The position numbers and the translations under genes are program-made. Positions 12,411 through 25,309 of a DNA stretch of 64,000 nt are shown in pieces; positions within the stretch are counted from its first letter, which is position 1, and the number at the start of each line of letters is the position of its first letter. The DNA comes from Desmodus rotundus (lineage: Eukaryota; Chordata; Mammalia; Chiroptera; Phyllostomidae): contig NC_071389.1 of the NCBI RefSeq assembly GCF_022682495.2, forward strand, positions 180,092,556-180,156,555, in the 5' to 3' direction. The notes below the pieces were generated by a model. That model was not told where the DNA came from, did not search any database, and saw only the letters and a list, made by a program, of their open reading frames with translations.

Positions 12411-13167
12411 TTCCACCTGCTAGATCCCTGTACCTAAATTTTCCTCCCTAATATATTTCTCATTTTAGTTAATGTCACTGCCATTACTTAAGTACAACAG
12501 GTAAGATTAATCTCCATTTCTTTCACTCCCTTACTCCTCTATTCCAATATAACAGCAAGTTCTGTTGGTGCTCTCTTCAATCCTTCCGCTCTTTCTATTT
12601 TCATTACTATCTTAGTCTAGGAAAGAACCTCTTGCCTGGATTAACCAACAGTTGCTAGTGGTCACCTAGGTTCACTCTTTCTTTTCCATAATATGTTTTT
12701 CTCTGTCAGCCAGAAAAAGTTTCTTTGTGTTTTGGGGGGTTTTGTGGGGGTGGATTTTTGTTTGTTTGTTTGTTTTTCTTATAAGTCACCAATGGCTTTC
12801 TATTGAGCTTTAAATGAAACTCAGATTTCTTACACTGGTTGACAAAGCTATACATGTTCTTTCCCCTACCCACTACTCAGTCCTTCTCTCGTATCACTCT
12901 TCTACTCAGCAGTTATGTATGTTGACTCTCTTTGTATTCATGAAATAGGCAGAATGGGGGAAGTAAGGGAAGGCAGGCTGGCCATCCTTTAATGCCTTAT
13001 TATTATTTTACCAGACCGATGGTATTATCCATCTTATGACCTTGCACTAGCTGTTCTATCTGCTTTACTTGCTTGTCAACTTCTTATCACTCAGTTCTCA
13101 CTTTAAATATTATTTCCTTGGTGAGGGCCCTCACATCAATTTAAATGATATTACCTCCCCCCAAATT
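12411..13167. other. Intronic DNA, no gene recognised
   Basis: T-rich intronic text with short (tttg)n near 12,758-12,775. No exon or RNA gene was seen. Confidence 0.5.
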
Positions 13168-13379
13168 CTTTTTTTTAATATTTTATTTATTTATTTTGAG
13201 ACAAAGGACAAGGGAGGGAGAAAGAGAGGGAGTGAAACATCAGTATGTGGTTGCCTCTCACACACACCCCACCGGGGACTTGGCCCACAACCCAGTCATG
13301 TGCCCCAACCAAGGATCAAACTGGTGACCCTTTGGTTCACAGGCTTGTGCTCAATCCACTGAGCCACATCAGCCAGGGT
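13168..13379 (-). mobile_element. VES SINE, antisense
   Basis: The reverse complement starts at 'ccctggctgatgtggctcag', carries the tRNA-like box B region 'ggtttgatccttggttgggg', and ends in an A-rich tail (T-rich at 13,168-13,200). VES is the tRNA-derived SINE family of bats. Confidence 0.88.
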
Positions 13380-13832
13380 TCCCAAAATTCTTTAGTATAT
13401 ACTCATGACATTCAGTGCTTATCCCTAAACACACTGATTGCTTTTTTTAATATCTCTCCTTCAGGGTTCCAATTCCTTTGTCCAACTGATTTTACATTTT
13501 ATAGCATACTTTATGGTGCTCATAGTACTTTTTACTATGTGAAATCATCATTTATTCATTTTCATGTTTATTATGCATCTACCCTATTAATTTGATAATT
13601 CAATAGGACCAAGGACTTTGACTGGCTTTTGTATTCACCAGTGTATATACAGTGCTATAATAGTACCTAGCAGACAATTGACACTCAAAAAGAGTTCTTG
13701 AATAAATTAATAACCTGTTTATTTGTGTAGTCAAAATTAAAGATACTTTCATGAAGGTATAATCAAAATTAATTGAAAGGTTTTTAAGCTGGGAAGTAAA
13801 TTAATCAATTTTGCATTATGAAAACAGCCTTT
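13380..13832. other. Intronic DNA with an L2-like 3' end
   Basis: Near 13,600-13,710 'ggaccaaggactttgactgg' and 'agtacctagcagacaattga' resemble the 3' end shared by L2 and MIR repeats. Otherwise nothing recognised. Confidence 0.4.
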
Positions 13833-14010
13833 GACCCTAGAGAGGTAGTTCACTTCTTTAGAGCATAATCCTGATACACCATGGTTGAAGGTTCAATCCC
13901 TGATTAGGATACATCTGAGAATCAACCAATGCATAAATAAGTGGAACAACAAACTGATGTTTCTCTCTTTCTCTTTCTCTCATAAATAAATGAAAATAAA
14001 TAAATAAAAA
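13833..14010 (+). mobile_element. Old VES-type SINE
   Basis: A diverged copy: 'ttgaccctagagaggtagtt' for the head, 'ggttcaatccctgattagga' for the box B region, a (ctctttct)n stretch and an (aaat)n tail. Confidence 0.7.
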
Positions 14011-15385
14011 GAAAACATCCTTTGAGTACAAGATAAACAAAGGATTGTTGAAGGGGAAATGTACATGCATAATGGTAACTTAAAATAGCTTGGAAGAGTC
14101 AAAGCTGACTGCTAGAGATATGGCTGTGCCTTTTGTTAATACGGAAAATACAGAAGTTTATGGGAGGAAATCTATGGGCTCAGTTTGGATGTGTTACATT
14201 CAAAGTGAATAAAACACTCAGGTAGAGGTGTCATTAGGCAATTTGAGTTTCTGAAGGAAATCTGAGTGGAAGATACAAATTTGAACATTGTCATAGAGAT
14301 GCTTAGATCAGAGTGGATGATATCACTATAAAAATAGATATTCCTAGGACAGAATCCAAGGAATGTTAACATTTAAAAACTGGGTAGAGCATTCTATAAA
14401 CTGACATGAAGCCTAAAGCAGAGCTGACGGAGAAATAAGAACACAGAAAATATTGTGTTTGGAAATCAGATTTAAAAATAAAGTTTCAAGGAAACAGGAA
14501 TAGTCATATGAGTTAATATTATTAAGACATCAAGTAAATGAGAACTGAAATGCACCCATTAAAGTCATTGTATGTCATTGACTGTCTTAACTACAACACT
14601 TTTTAGGGTGCAATGTTTGGCAGACAGTGGAAACCAGAAATAAAAATATCAAACAATAAGGTGATGGCAAAAATGTACACAACACATTTGAGAAACTAAA
14701 GGGCAGAGAGTTGGAAGTAAGGTGCTGGAACGTTCTATCTGATGATTGAAATATATTCCTTTTAATTACCGAGGTGATTAATTTGTTGGCATATAGTAGG
14801 ATGAGCTACCTTTATAAGTGATGCTAGCACATTTCCCTGTCTAGGTTCATGTGTGCCACTTGCAAAAGCAACTGGAAACCACATCACAGGGAGTCTGTAA
14901 TTAGGCTAATTAGCAGAAATGCCAGAATAGATGTAGCCTGGTTGTTGGCCTCAGACTCTGGAGGAAGTCCCATGGAAGAGGAAGGGGACTCATCATGATG
15001 TGCTCCAAGGGGCAGGGCCCTGAAAAGATGGATGGAGGTTACCAAGAGGCAGGTTTTGGTTTATTCTAAGTACAAGTGTCATAAGGGACTGTGGCCACTC
15101 TGATGGTGCCCCAGGGAATGAACACTGTTATACATAACAGAACACTGGAGGCAAGTAAGATGGCCTGCCAGGTTTTCCTTATATCCCCTTTTGCTTGTCT
15201 TTGTCTCTTCACTGAATCAGCCACACTTGCTCCTGCTGGGCTTTCACCACGCTTGGCACAATGGAATTTGTGTTCTTTCCATTAGTTTGTTTTAAGATTA
15301 GAAAAAGGCCAATTCCTTTCTCTTTCATTTAAATTACAAAAGCATTGCTCACTTACTGTAAGCAGGGAAGACATAAAATATAAAA
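14011..15385. other. Intronic DNA, no gene recognised
   Basis: AT-rich intronic DNA. No exon with SRCR signatures, no tRNA and no clear recent repeat was seen. Confidence 0.5.
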
Positions 15386-17925
15386 AGAGAATAGGAACTT
15401 CTGGGAAAGATGGAAGTGTAGGTAGTTATGCTTTTCTTCCTTGCACAACCAAAAGAAGGACAACAACAAATTTAAAAACAAAAAACCACCAGAATTGCCA
15501 GAAAATTGAACTGTATGAAAGTCTGACAACCAAGGAGTTAAAGAAGAAACATTCATCCAGATTGGTAGGAGGAGAGGAGACTGGCAGCCAGGGCAGAGAG
15601 AATGCGCAGCAAAGCAGCAGACCAGGCGAGCAAGGTAGCAGCTGTTGAACTGGGCAGTCCAACATTCAGTTATGGATAAACCATAACAACTTGAGAGTGA
15701 AACCATGCAACCCAGGGTTCCAACACAGGAAACTAAAGCCTCAAAACCTCTGGCTGTAAAAACCTGTGGGGGAACTGCAACAGGATAAACTCCCAGCCTC
15801 ACAGGAGAGTTTGTTGGAGGAACTCATGGGTCCTAAAACATACACAAGCCCACCCACCCAGGAATGAGCACCAGAAGGGCCCAATTTACTTGTGGGTAGT
15901 GGGAGAAGTGATTAAAGGCAGGCCAAGAACTGAGCAAAGAGCATTGTTCCTTCTCTGACCCCTCCCCCACATACAACACCACAACACAGCAAAGTGGGTT
16001 GCCCCGCCCTGGCAAATACCTAAGGCTCTGCCCCTTACAATGTAACTAGTGCACTGAGACAAATAAATATGGCCCAAATGAAAGAACAGATCAAAACCCC
16101 AGAAAAAGAACTAAGCAACAAGGAAATAGCCAAACTATAAGATGCAGAGTTCAAAATACTGGTGATCGGGCTGCTCACAGAAATGATTGTGTGCAGATGC
16201 AAAATAAATGAAAAAGTGAAGGCTATGCAAACTGAAATAAAGCAAAATGTATAGGGAACCAACAGTGAAAAGGAGGAAAATGGGACACAAATCAGCGATT
16301 TAGAACAGAAGGAAGAAGAAAAACATTCAACAGGAACAGAATGAAGAAAGAAGAATAAAAAAAAAAAAAAATGAAGAGACGCTTAGGAACCCCTGGGACA
16401 ACTTTAAACATTCCAACATCAGAATCATAGGAGTGCCAGAAGGAGAACAGGAAAATCAAGAAATTGAAAACTTATTTGAAAAAATAATGAAGGAAAACTC
16501 CCCCAATATGGCAAAGGAAATAGACCTCCAGGAAGTCCAGGAAGCTCAGAGTCCCAAAGAAATTAGACCCAAGGAGTAACACACCAAGGCACATCATAAT
16601 TACATTACCCAAGATTAAAGATAAGGAGAGAATCTTAAAAGCAGCAAGAGAAAAGGAGACAAACCTACAAAGGAGACTATCTACAAAGGAGTACCCATGA
16701 GACTATTTTCTGACTTCTCAAAAAGAACCCTTATAAGCAAGAAGAGGCTGGAAAGAAGTATTCAAAGTCATGAAAGGCAAGGACCTACATCCATGATTAC
16801 TCTATCCAGCAAAGCTAACATTTAGAATGGAAGGGCAGATAAAGTGTTTCCCAGATAAGGTAAAACTAGAGGAGTTCATCATCATCAAGCCCTTATTATA
16901 TGAAATATTAAAGGGACTTATCTAAAAAAAAAAGCATCAAAATTATGAACATTGAAATGACAACAAACTCACAACTATCAACAACTGAACCTAAAAAACA
17001 AAAAGAAAAAGAAACTAAGCAAACAACTAGAACAGTAACAGAGTCACAGAAATGGAGATCACATAGAGGGGTATCAGCAAGGAGGGATGATGCGGATCCT
17101 GGCCAGCAAGATCCTGTGTTGTGGCATCAATAGACAAATACACGCGGACTACAGAAATCCTGTGGGGAAAAAGGGACTGCGTGGCTGCTCTCTAAGTCAG
17201 AGAGAGGCCCTGAGACCCCCGCCTGGACAGGCTTTTATTGTTTTTCTAGGCACATTACATCAAGGATGGTCCTCATTTACTATGCATAGGTTTGTTCTGG
17301 GTGATTACCTTTTACAGACAAAGGAGAGGATGTTGCTAAATACATCAAAGAAGGATATTTGCAAATGTAAAGGGAAAAGTGGTCAGACCAGTTATACTCC
17401 ATAATTGGGAGGTTTAGCTCAGATTTTAGGAAGTTAAAGACACTTCAATAAACATTTGCTGCTACAATTCAGGGTGAGGGAGTTTTAGCAAGAGTAAGCC
17501 TCATAGCAGTCTAGGTACGACGCAGGCCTGATTCCCCACGGGAGAACCTATCTGTGGGCGTGGGTCCTGCCTGCCTAACCTCGCTCCCCAGTGGCTTTGC
17601 CGAGTGGGGCCTGGGCCACATTTCCTACACTTGGCACGGTTCCCTATAGAGGGAGAGGGGAGGAAATAGGGGAAAAGGTATAGGGAATAAGAAGAATCAT
17701 TGGTAGGTACAAAATAGACAGGGAGTGGTTAAGAATAGTATAAGAAATGGAGAAGTCAAAGAACTTACATGTATGACCCATGGACCTGAACTATGGGTGG
17801 TGGGGAGGGTTGGGGGGAATGCTGGCAGAAGGGGGTTGCAGGGTGGAGGAGGATAAAGAGGAGAAAAAATGAGACAACTGTAATAGCATAATCAATAAAA
17901 TATACTTTATAAAATATAAAAGGAG
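15386..17925 (+). mobile_element. Older HAL1 retrotransposon with a nested LTR
   Basis: The 5' UTR starts near 15,390 ('ttctgggaaagatggaagtg'), ORF1 text begins at about 16,070 ('atggcccaaatgaaagaaca') and runs to about 16,925, and the 3' UTR ends 'agcataatcaataaaatata'. ORF1 has many stops and frameshifts, for example TAA at 16,138-16,140 after 'gccaaacta'. A 561-bp LTR interrupts the 3' UTR. This copy retains the C-terminal part of ORF1 that is deleted in the 1.9-kb and 35.8-kb copies. Confidence 0.82.
17088..17648 (-). mobile_element. Solo LTR with 6-bp TSD (ERV2-like)
   Basis: A 561-bp unit flanked by GAGGGA at 17,082-17,087 and 17,649-17,654. A six-base duplication is typical of class II (beta-like) retroviruses. 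On the - strand AATAAA lies about 150 bp before the 3' end ('caataaaagcctgtccaggc'). A second copy of the family is at 31,726-32,293. It inserted into the 3' UTR of a HAL1. No internal viral genes are present. Confidence 0.75.
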
Positions 17926-18335
17926 AACCATATCTTATAATTCTATATTCACTCATATCCTCCTGACATAAACAAGATTAATGGACTAGTAAGTACCACT
18001 TTCTAAATTCATCCATTTTCACTAAAGCATATCCAAACTTGTACTCATAAAAGAATTTACGTGGATGGTGTCTTATTATTGGTTTTTACAAAATTGAGAA
18101 TCAATTATAAATCATTCAATCATACTTATTACTGTTAAATTGTTTTTTGAAATAATGTATTTTGATGGTACTTTTTCCATTACCGTTTAATCCCCTTATA
18201 ACTTCTTCCTTCACCCACCCTCCCCAAACCCACAATCACCACCCTGTCCTCCAGGAGGATAGCTCATTTATTTATTTATTTATTTATTTAACTATTGATT
18301 GGTTTTTAATTTGATGTTTCACAGATTGTCACTGG
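17926..18335. other. Intronic DNA with L1-end scrap and (TTTA)n
   Basis: At 18,140-18,235 there is an antisense L1-end fragment ('ttttgatggtactttttcca'), then (ttta)n at 18,267-18,291. No gene. Confidence 0.5.
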
Positions 18336-21300
18336 AATTTCTTTTTTTTTAATTTGTTTTTATTTAATTCTTGTTCAAGTACAGTTGTCTCCATTTTACC
18401 CCTCCCACTACCCCCCACCCTAGCCATCCCCACTTTCCACCCTGATCCTACCCCCTTTGGTTTTGTCCATGTGTCCTTTATAGATGTTCCTGAAAACCCT
18501 TCCCCCTTTTCCCACCCACTATTCCCTCCCACCTCCCATCTGGTTACTGTCTGTTTCTTCTTAATTTCAATGTCTCTGGTTATATTTTGCTTGCTTGTTT
18601 GTTTTGTTGATTAAGTTCCACTTACAGGTGAGATCGTATGGTATTTGTCTTTCACCACCTGGCTTATTTCACTTAGCATAATGCTCTCCAGTTCCATCCA
18701 TGCTGTTGCAAAGGGTAGGAGCTCTTTCATTCTTTCTGCTGGGTAGAATTCCATTGTGTAAATATACCATAGTGTTTTGATCCATTCCTTTACTGATGGG
18801 CACTTAGGTTGCTTCCAGCACTTGGCTATTGTAAATTGTGCTGCTATGAGCATTGGGGTGCATAGGTTCTTTTGGATTGGAGTTTCAGTGTTCTTAGGGT
18901 ATAATCCCAGCAGTGGAATTGCCAGGTCAAGAGGCAGTTCCATTTTTACTTTTCTGAGGAGATTCCATACTGTTTTCCATAGTGGCTGCACCAGTCTGCA
19001 TTCCCACCAACAGTGCACTAGGGTTCCCTTCTTTCCACATCCTCTCAACACTTGTTGTTTGTTGATTTATGATGGCCATTCTGACCAATTTGAAGTGGTA
19101 TCTCATTGTGGTTTTAATTTGCATCTCTCTGATGGCTAGTGATGCTGAGCATCTTTTCATATGTCTCTGAACGCTTTTTATGTCCTCCCTGGAGAAGTGT
19201 CTGTTCAAGTCCTTTGCCCATTTTTTAATTGGGTTTTTTGTCTTCCTGGAGGGGAGTCATGTGAGTTCTTTATATATTTTGGAGATCAAACCTTTCTCTG
19301 AGTTATCAGTGGCAAATATGTTTCCCCATACTGTTGGTTCTCTTTTCATTTTAATGCTGTTTTCTTTAGCCATGCAGAAGCTTTTTATTTTGACGAAATC
19401 CCATTTGCTTATTCTTTCCTTTATGTCCCTTAGGCAACATATCGGTGAAAATATTGCTGCATGAAATATCTGAGATTTTCCTGCCTGTGTTCTCCCATAG
19501 CACTTTATAGTATCATGACTTATATTTAAGTCTTTTATCCACCTTGAATTTATTTTTGTGTAAGGTGTAAGTTGGTGATCAAGTTTCATTTTTTTGCATT
19601 TAGTTGTCCAGATCTCCCAACACCATTTGTTGAAGAGGCTATTTTTACTCCATTTTATGCTTCTTTCCCCTTTGTTGAATACTAATTGACCGTAGAGACT
19701 TGGGTTTATTTCTGGGCTCTCTATTCTGTTTCATTGGTCTATGTGTTTGTTCTTATGCCAGTACCACACTCTTTTGATTACTGTGGCCTTTTAATACAGT
19801 TTGATATCAGGTATTGTGATCCTTCCCACTTTGTTCTTGTTTCTCAAAATTGCTGCAGCTACTTGGGGTCATTTATGGTTCCATATACACTTCTGAAATG
19901 TTTGTTCTGTGTCTGTGAAATATGCCATTGTTACTTTAATAAGGATTGCGTTGAATCTATAAATCGCTTTGTGTAATATGGACATTTTGATAATGTCAAT
20001 TCTTCCAATCCATGAACGTGGTATATACTTCCATTTGTTTGTATCTTCCTTGATTTATTTCTTCAGTGTTGTGTAGTTTTCTGAGTACAGGTCTTTTACA
20101 TCCTTGTTTAGGTTTATTCCTAGGTATTTTATTTTTCTTGTTGCTATAGCAAATGAAATTTTTTTCCCAATTTCTGTTTCTGATATTTCTTTGTTGGTGT
20201 ACAAAAATGCCTTTGATTTCTGAGTATTAACTTTCTATCCCACTGTTTTGCCAAATTCATTTATTAGGTCAAGTAGTTTTTTGGTGGAATCTATAGGATT
20301 TTCTATGTACATTATCATGTCACCTGCAAGCAATGACAGTTTTGCTTCCCCCTTTTCAATTTGAATGCCTTTTATTTCTTTTTCTTGTCTGATTGCTGTG
20401 GCTAGGACATCTAATACTATGTTGAATAGCAGTGGTGAAAGAGGATATCCTTGTCTTGTTCCTGATCTTATTGGGAAAGCTTTTAGTTTTTGCCCATTGA
20501 GTATGATGTTGGCTGTAGGTCTCTCGTATATGACCTTTATTATGTTGAGGAATGCTCCCTCTATTCCCACTTTACTAAGTGTTTTTTATCATAAATGGGT
20601 GCTGTACCTTATCTTATGCTTTTTCTGCATCTATTGATATGATCATGTGATTTTTGTCTTCCCTTTTGTTTATGTGATGTATTATATTTATTGATTTGCA
20701 AATATTGTACCATCCTTGCATCCATGGGATGTATCCCACTTGGTCATGGTGTATGATCTTCTTAATGTATTGCTGGATGCAGTTTGCCAATATTTTGTTG
20801 AGAATTTTAGCGTCTATGTTCATCAGTGATATTGGCCTGAAGTTTTCTTTCTTTGTTGTGTCTTTATCTGACTTGGGGATTAGGATGATGCTGGCTTCAT
20901 AAAAGGAGTTTGGGAGTCTTCTGTATTCTTGGATTTTTTCAAATAGTCTGTGAAGGATAGGGGTTAGCTCTTCCTTAAATGTTTTGTAATATTCTCCTGT
21001 GAAACCATCCATTCCAGGCTTTTGTGTGCCAGGCGTTTTTTGATTACTGCTTCAATTTCATCAGCTGTTATTGCTCCATTTGGGGTTTCTGCTTCTTCTT
21101 CACTCAGGCTTGGAAGATTATATTTTTCTAGAAATTTGTCCATTTCACCTAGGTTTTCAAATTTTTTGTCATATAGTTCTTTATAGTTATTTCTTACAAT
21201 CCTTTGAATTTCTGTAGTATCAGTTGTAATCTCACCTCTTTTATTTCTGATTTTATTTATTTGGGTCCTCTCTCTTTTATCCTTGATGAGTCTGCTTAAA

Positions 21301-21822
21301 GGCTTGTCGATTTTATTTATCTTTTCGAAGAACTAGCTCCTGGCTTTATTGATCCTTAGAATTGTTCTTTTAGTCTCTATGTTATTTAAATTCTGATCTT
21401 GGTTATTTCCTTCCTTGTACTTGCTCTGTACTGTCTTTGTTGTTGTTCCTCCAGTTCTTGTAGGTTTAGGGTTAGGTTGTTTACTTGAAATGTTTCTACC
21501 TCTTTTAGGTAGGCCTGTATCATTATGAACTTCCCTCTCAGGACTGCCTTCGCTGTGTCCCATAAGTTTTGGACTGTTGTGAGTTCATTTTCATTTGTTT
21601 CCAGAAACTTTGATTTCTTCCTTGATCCCATTCTTAACCCACTCATTGTTTAATAGTATACTATTCAATCTCCTTGAATTTGAGTGTTTTGAGTTTTTTC
21701 TTTGAGTTTGGTTTCTAGTTTCAGTCCCTTGTGGTTACAAAAATACTTAATATGATTTCAATTTTATTGAATGCTTGTTTTGTGTCCTATCAAGTGATCT
21801 ATCTTTGAAAATGCTCCATGTG

Positions 21823-23822
21823 GGAACCAAGATGGCGGCGTAGGTAGACACACTGCGCGTCCTTGCACAACCAGAACTGACAGAAAATCGAACGGCAAGG
21901 AAGTCTGACACCAAGGAGATAAAAAATAAACATTCATCCAGACCGGTAGGAGGGGTGGAGGAGGGCGGAGAGGACTCGCGTGGCCGTGGCAGGACTGAGA
22001 CTGGCGGAGTGTGGGACGAAAGGGGCAGTCACTCTGACCAGTAGCAGACCCTACGGACCTACATTCGCGCACAGATAAACCGAGAGGGCCGGACTCAGAG
22101 TGGCGGAGAACAGGGCAGGCAGAGCAGCGGGTAGCACCCCACAGCCCCACACTCGTGCACAGATAAACCGGATGAACGGGGGAGAGCGAAGCAGACGGCA
22201 TAACCCAGGGCTCCAGCGCAGGGAAATAAAGCCTCAGACCTCTGATTGAAAACGCCCGTGGGGGTTGGGGCGGCAGCAGGAGAGACTCCCAGCCTCACAG
22301 GAGAGGTCGTTGGAGAGACCCACAGGGGCCTAGAGCGTGCACAAGCCCACCCACTTGGGAACCAGCACCAGAGGGGCCCAATTTGAGTGTGGGTAGTGGA
22401 GGGAGTGGCTGAAATCTGGTGGAGAGTGGAGCAGGCACCATTGCTTCCTCTCGGCCCCTCCCCCACGTACAGCATCACAGCGCAGCGACCAGTGTTACCC
22501 TGCCCTGGTGAACACCTAAGGCTCCGCCCCTTTAAGTAACAGACGCCAAGACAAAAAAAAAAAATGGCCCAAATGACAGAACACTTCAAAGCTCCAGAAA
22601 AAAATACAACTAAGCAAGGAAGAGATAGCCAACCTATCGGATGCACAGTTCAAAACACTGGTTATTAAGACGCTCACAGAATTGGTTGAATTTGGTCGAA
22701 AACTAGATGAAAAAAATGAAGGCTATGCCAAGAGAAACAAAGGAAAATGTACAGGGAACCAATAGTGATGCGAAGGAAACTGGGACTCAAATCAACACTG
22801 TGGACCAGAAGGAAGAAAGAAATATCTAACCAGAAAAGAATGAAGAAACAAGAATTCAAAAAAATGAGGAGAGGCTTAGGAACCTCCAGGACATCTTGAA
22901 ACGTCCCAACATCCGAATTATAGGGGTGCCAGAAGGAGAAGAGGAAGAGCAAAAAATTGAAAACTTACTTGAACAAATAATGAAGGAGAACTTCCCTAAT
23001 TTGGCAAAGGAAATAGACTTCCGGGAAGTCCAGGAAGCTCAGAGAGTCCCAAAGAAGCTGGACCCAAGGAGGAACACACCAAGGCACATCATAATTACAT
23101 TACCCAAGATGAAACAGAAGGAGAGAATCTTAGAAGCAGCAAGAGAAAAGGACACAGTTACCTACAAAGAGGTTCCCATAAGACTGTCAGCTGATTTCTC
23201 AAAAGAGACCTTACAGGCAAGAAGGGACTGGAAAGAAGTATTCCAAGTCATGAAAGGCAAGGACCTACATCCAAGATTACTGTATCCAGCAAAGCTATCA
23301 TTTAGAATGAAAGGGCAGATAAAGTGCTTCTCAGATAAGGTCAAGTTAAAGGAGTTCATCATCACCAAGCCATTATTATATGAAATGTTAAAGGGAGTTA
23401 CCTAAGAAAAAGAAGATAAAAAATATGAACAGTAAAAATGACAGCAAACTCACAGTTATTAACAACCACACCTAAAACCAAAACAAAAGAAAACTAAGCA
23501 AACAACTAGAACAGAAACAGAACCACAGAAATGGAGATAACATGGAGGGTTATCAATAGGGGATTGGGAGGGGGAGAGAGGGAGGAAAGGTACAGAGAAT
23601 AAATAGCATAAATGATAGGTGGAAAATAGACAGGGGGAGGGTAAGAATAGTGTAGGAAATGTAGAAGCCAAAGAACTTATAAGTATGACCCATGGACATG
23701 AACTATAGGGGGGGAATGTGGGAGGGAGGGGGTGGGCAGGATGGAGTTGAGTGAAGGGGCGGAAATGGGACAGCTGTAATAGCATAATCAATAAATATAT
23801 CAAAAAATAAAAAAAAGAAAAA
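21823..23822 (+). mobile_element. HAL1 retrotransposon, longer-ORF1 subtype
   Basis: A complete 2.0-kb element: 5' end 'ggaaccaagatggcggcgta', GC-rich 5' UTR, ORF1 beginning at 22,564, short 3' UTR, A-tail. The target-site duplication GAAAATGCTCC(A/T)TGTG lies at about 21,807-21,822 and 23,823-23,838, within L1 ORF2 sequence. The copy is only slightly diverged from those at 1.9 and 35.8 kb, so the family was active fairly recently. Confidence 0.88.
22896..23405 (+). pseudogene. HAL1 ORF1 (RNA-binding ORF1p-like), 3' part open
   Basis: ORF1p is the L1-type RNA-binding chaperone. The open stretch of 169 codons holds the RRM-like core ('IRIIGVPEGEEEEQKIENL') and the whole C-terminal domain ('LPKMKQKERILEAAREKDTV' and onward to 'LLYEMLKGVT'). 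The natural start at 22,564 is separated from it by frameshifts around 22,600-22,860, so the protein is not made intact. The segment between LPKMK and KDLHPR, about 47 codons, is what the two other young copies lack. Confidence 0.75.
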
Positions 23823-24674
23823 GAAAATGCTCCTTGTGCATTTGAAAAGATGTGTATTTTGCTTCTCTGGGATGAAAGGTTCTATATATACATATCAGCT
23901 AAGTCCATTTGATCTAGGACACTATTCAATGACACAATATCTTTGTTGATATTTTGTGTGGAAGATCTATCCATTTTTTGACAGTGGGGTGTTAGAATCC
24001 CCTAGTGTAGTTGTGTTGCTGTCAATATTTTTCCTGAAGTCCTCCAAGATTTTCCTTATGTTATTTGGGTGCTCCTATATTGGGTGCATATATGTTTTAA
24101 ATGTTCATGTCTTCTTGATGGATTCTTCCCTTGAGTATTATGAAGTGTCCTTCTGGGTCTCTTTTTATGGCCCTTGTTTAAGTCCATTTTGTCTGATATA
24201 AGTATTGCTACCCTGGCTTTTTTTTTTTCCTGTCCATTTGCTTGGAATATTTTTTTCCAACCCTTCACTTTCAGTCTGTGTAGGTCTTTTGTTCTGAGGT
24301 GGGTCTCTTGTAGGCAGCATATGTGTGAGTCATGTTTTCTTATCCATTCAGCTACTTTATGTCTTTTCATTGGAGTATTTAATCCATTAATATTTAAGGT
24401 TATTATTGACAGGTACTTTTCATTTTCCCCCTTTGTACCTGTGTTTCTCTCTCTCTCACTCTTTTCTTCTCTCTTCTTATAGCAGTCCCTTTAGCATATC
24501 TTGTAGTACTGGTTTGGTGGAGGTGTATTCTTTTAGCTTTCTTTTTTCTGGGAAACTCCTTATTTCATCTTCCATTTTAATTGAGAGCCTCCCTGGGTAG
24601 AATAGCCTTGGTTGCAGGCCTTTGTTTTTCATTACTTGGAATATCTATTGCAGTTCTCTCCTGGATTGGAGTGT

Positions 24675-25309
24675 TTATGTTGAGAAATCAGCTGCTAGCA
24701 TTATTGGAGCCCCTTTGTATGTTACTCCTTGTTTCTCCCTTGCTGCTTTTAAGATTCTCTCATTGTCTTTAAAACTTGGCATTTTAATTATGATATGTCT
24801 TGGAATAGGCTTCTTTGGGTTCATCTTGATTGGGACTCTCTGTGCTTCCTGAATTTGCATGGTTTTTTCCCTCTCCGGGTTTGGAAAATTTTCTGTCATT
24901 ATTTTTTCAAACAAGATTTTTATCCCTTGTTCCTTTTCTCCTCCTTCTGGTATTCCTATGATTCAAATGTTGTTGCATTACATGTTATCTTGGAGTTCCC
25001 TTAAGCTATCTTCATATTTTTTTAGTCTTTTTCATGCAGCTGCTCTACCTGGGTGTTTCTTTCCACCTTGTCTTCTAGCTCACTAAATTGGTCATCTGCT
25101 TCATCCAGCCTGCTTGTAATTTCTTCTAGTGTGTTCTTTATTTCTGAAATTTTATTTTTCATTTCTTCCTGGTTTTTGCTTATAGTTTCCATTTCTTTTT
25201 TCATACTGTTGTAGTTCTCACTCAGTTCCTCGTAGTTGTCTGTGAGTTCCTTGAGCATCCTTTTAATCATTATTTTGAATTCTATATCTGATAGTTTGCT
25301 TGCTTCCAT
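24675..25309 (-). pseudogene. L1 ORF1 remnants
   Basis: Two open pieces on the - strand: 25,309-25,022 is a coiled-coil-like segment ('MLKELTDNYEELSENYNSMK'), and 24,914-24,675 carries the RRM/CTD text ('IQEAQRVPIKMNPKKPIPRH'). Together they represent ORF1 of the full-length antisense L1, split by frameshift. Confidence 0.8.

Larger units (their letters stand above)
18611..24370 (-). pseudogene. L1 ORF2 remnants (endonuclease, RT, C-terminal domain)
   Basis: ORF2 encodes the endonuclease and reverse transcriptase of L1. Pieces visible on the - strand: the N-terminal endonuclease at 24,370-24,056 with 'HICCLQETHL', the RT region at 21,012-20,235 with '[10 protein letters not shown]', '[20 protein letters not shown]' and '[11 protein letters not shown]' in place of the usual ADD box, and the C-terminal part at 19,208-18,611 with '[17 protein letters not shown]'. 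The frame is broken by frameshifts and by the HAL1 insertion. Confidence 0.8.
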
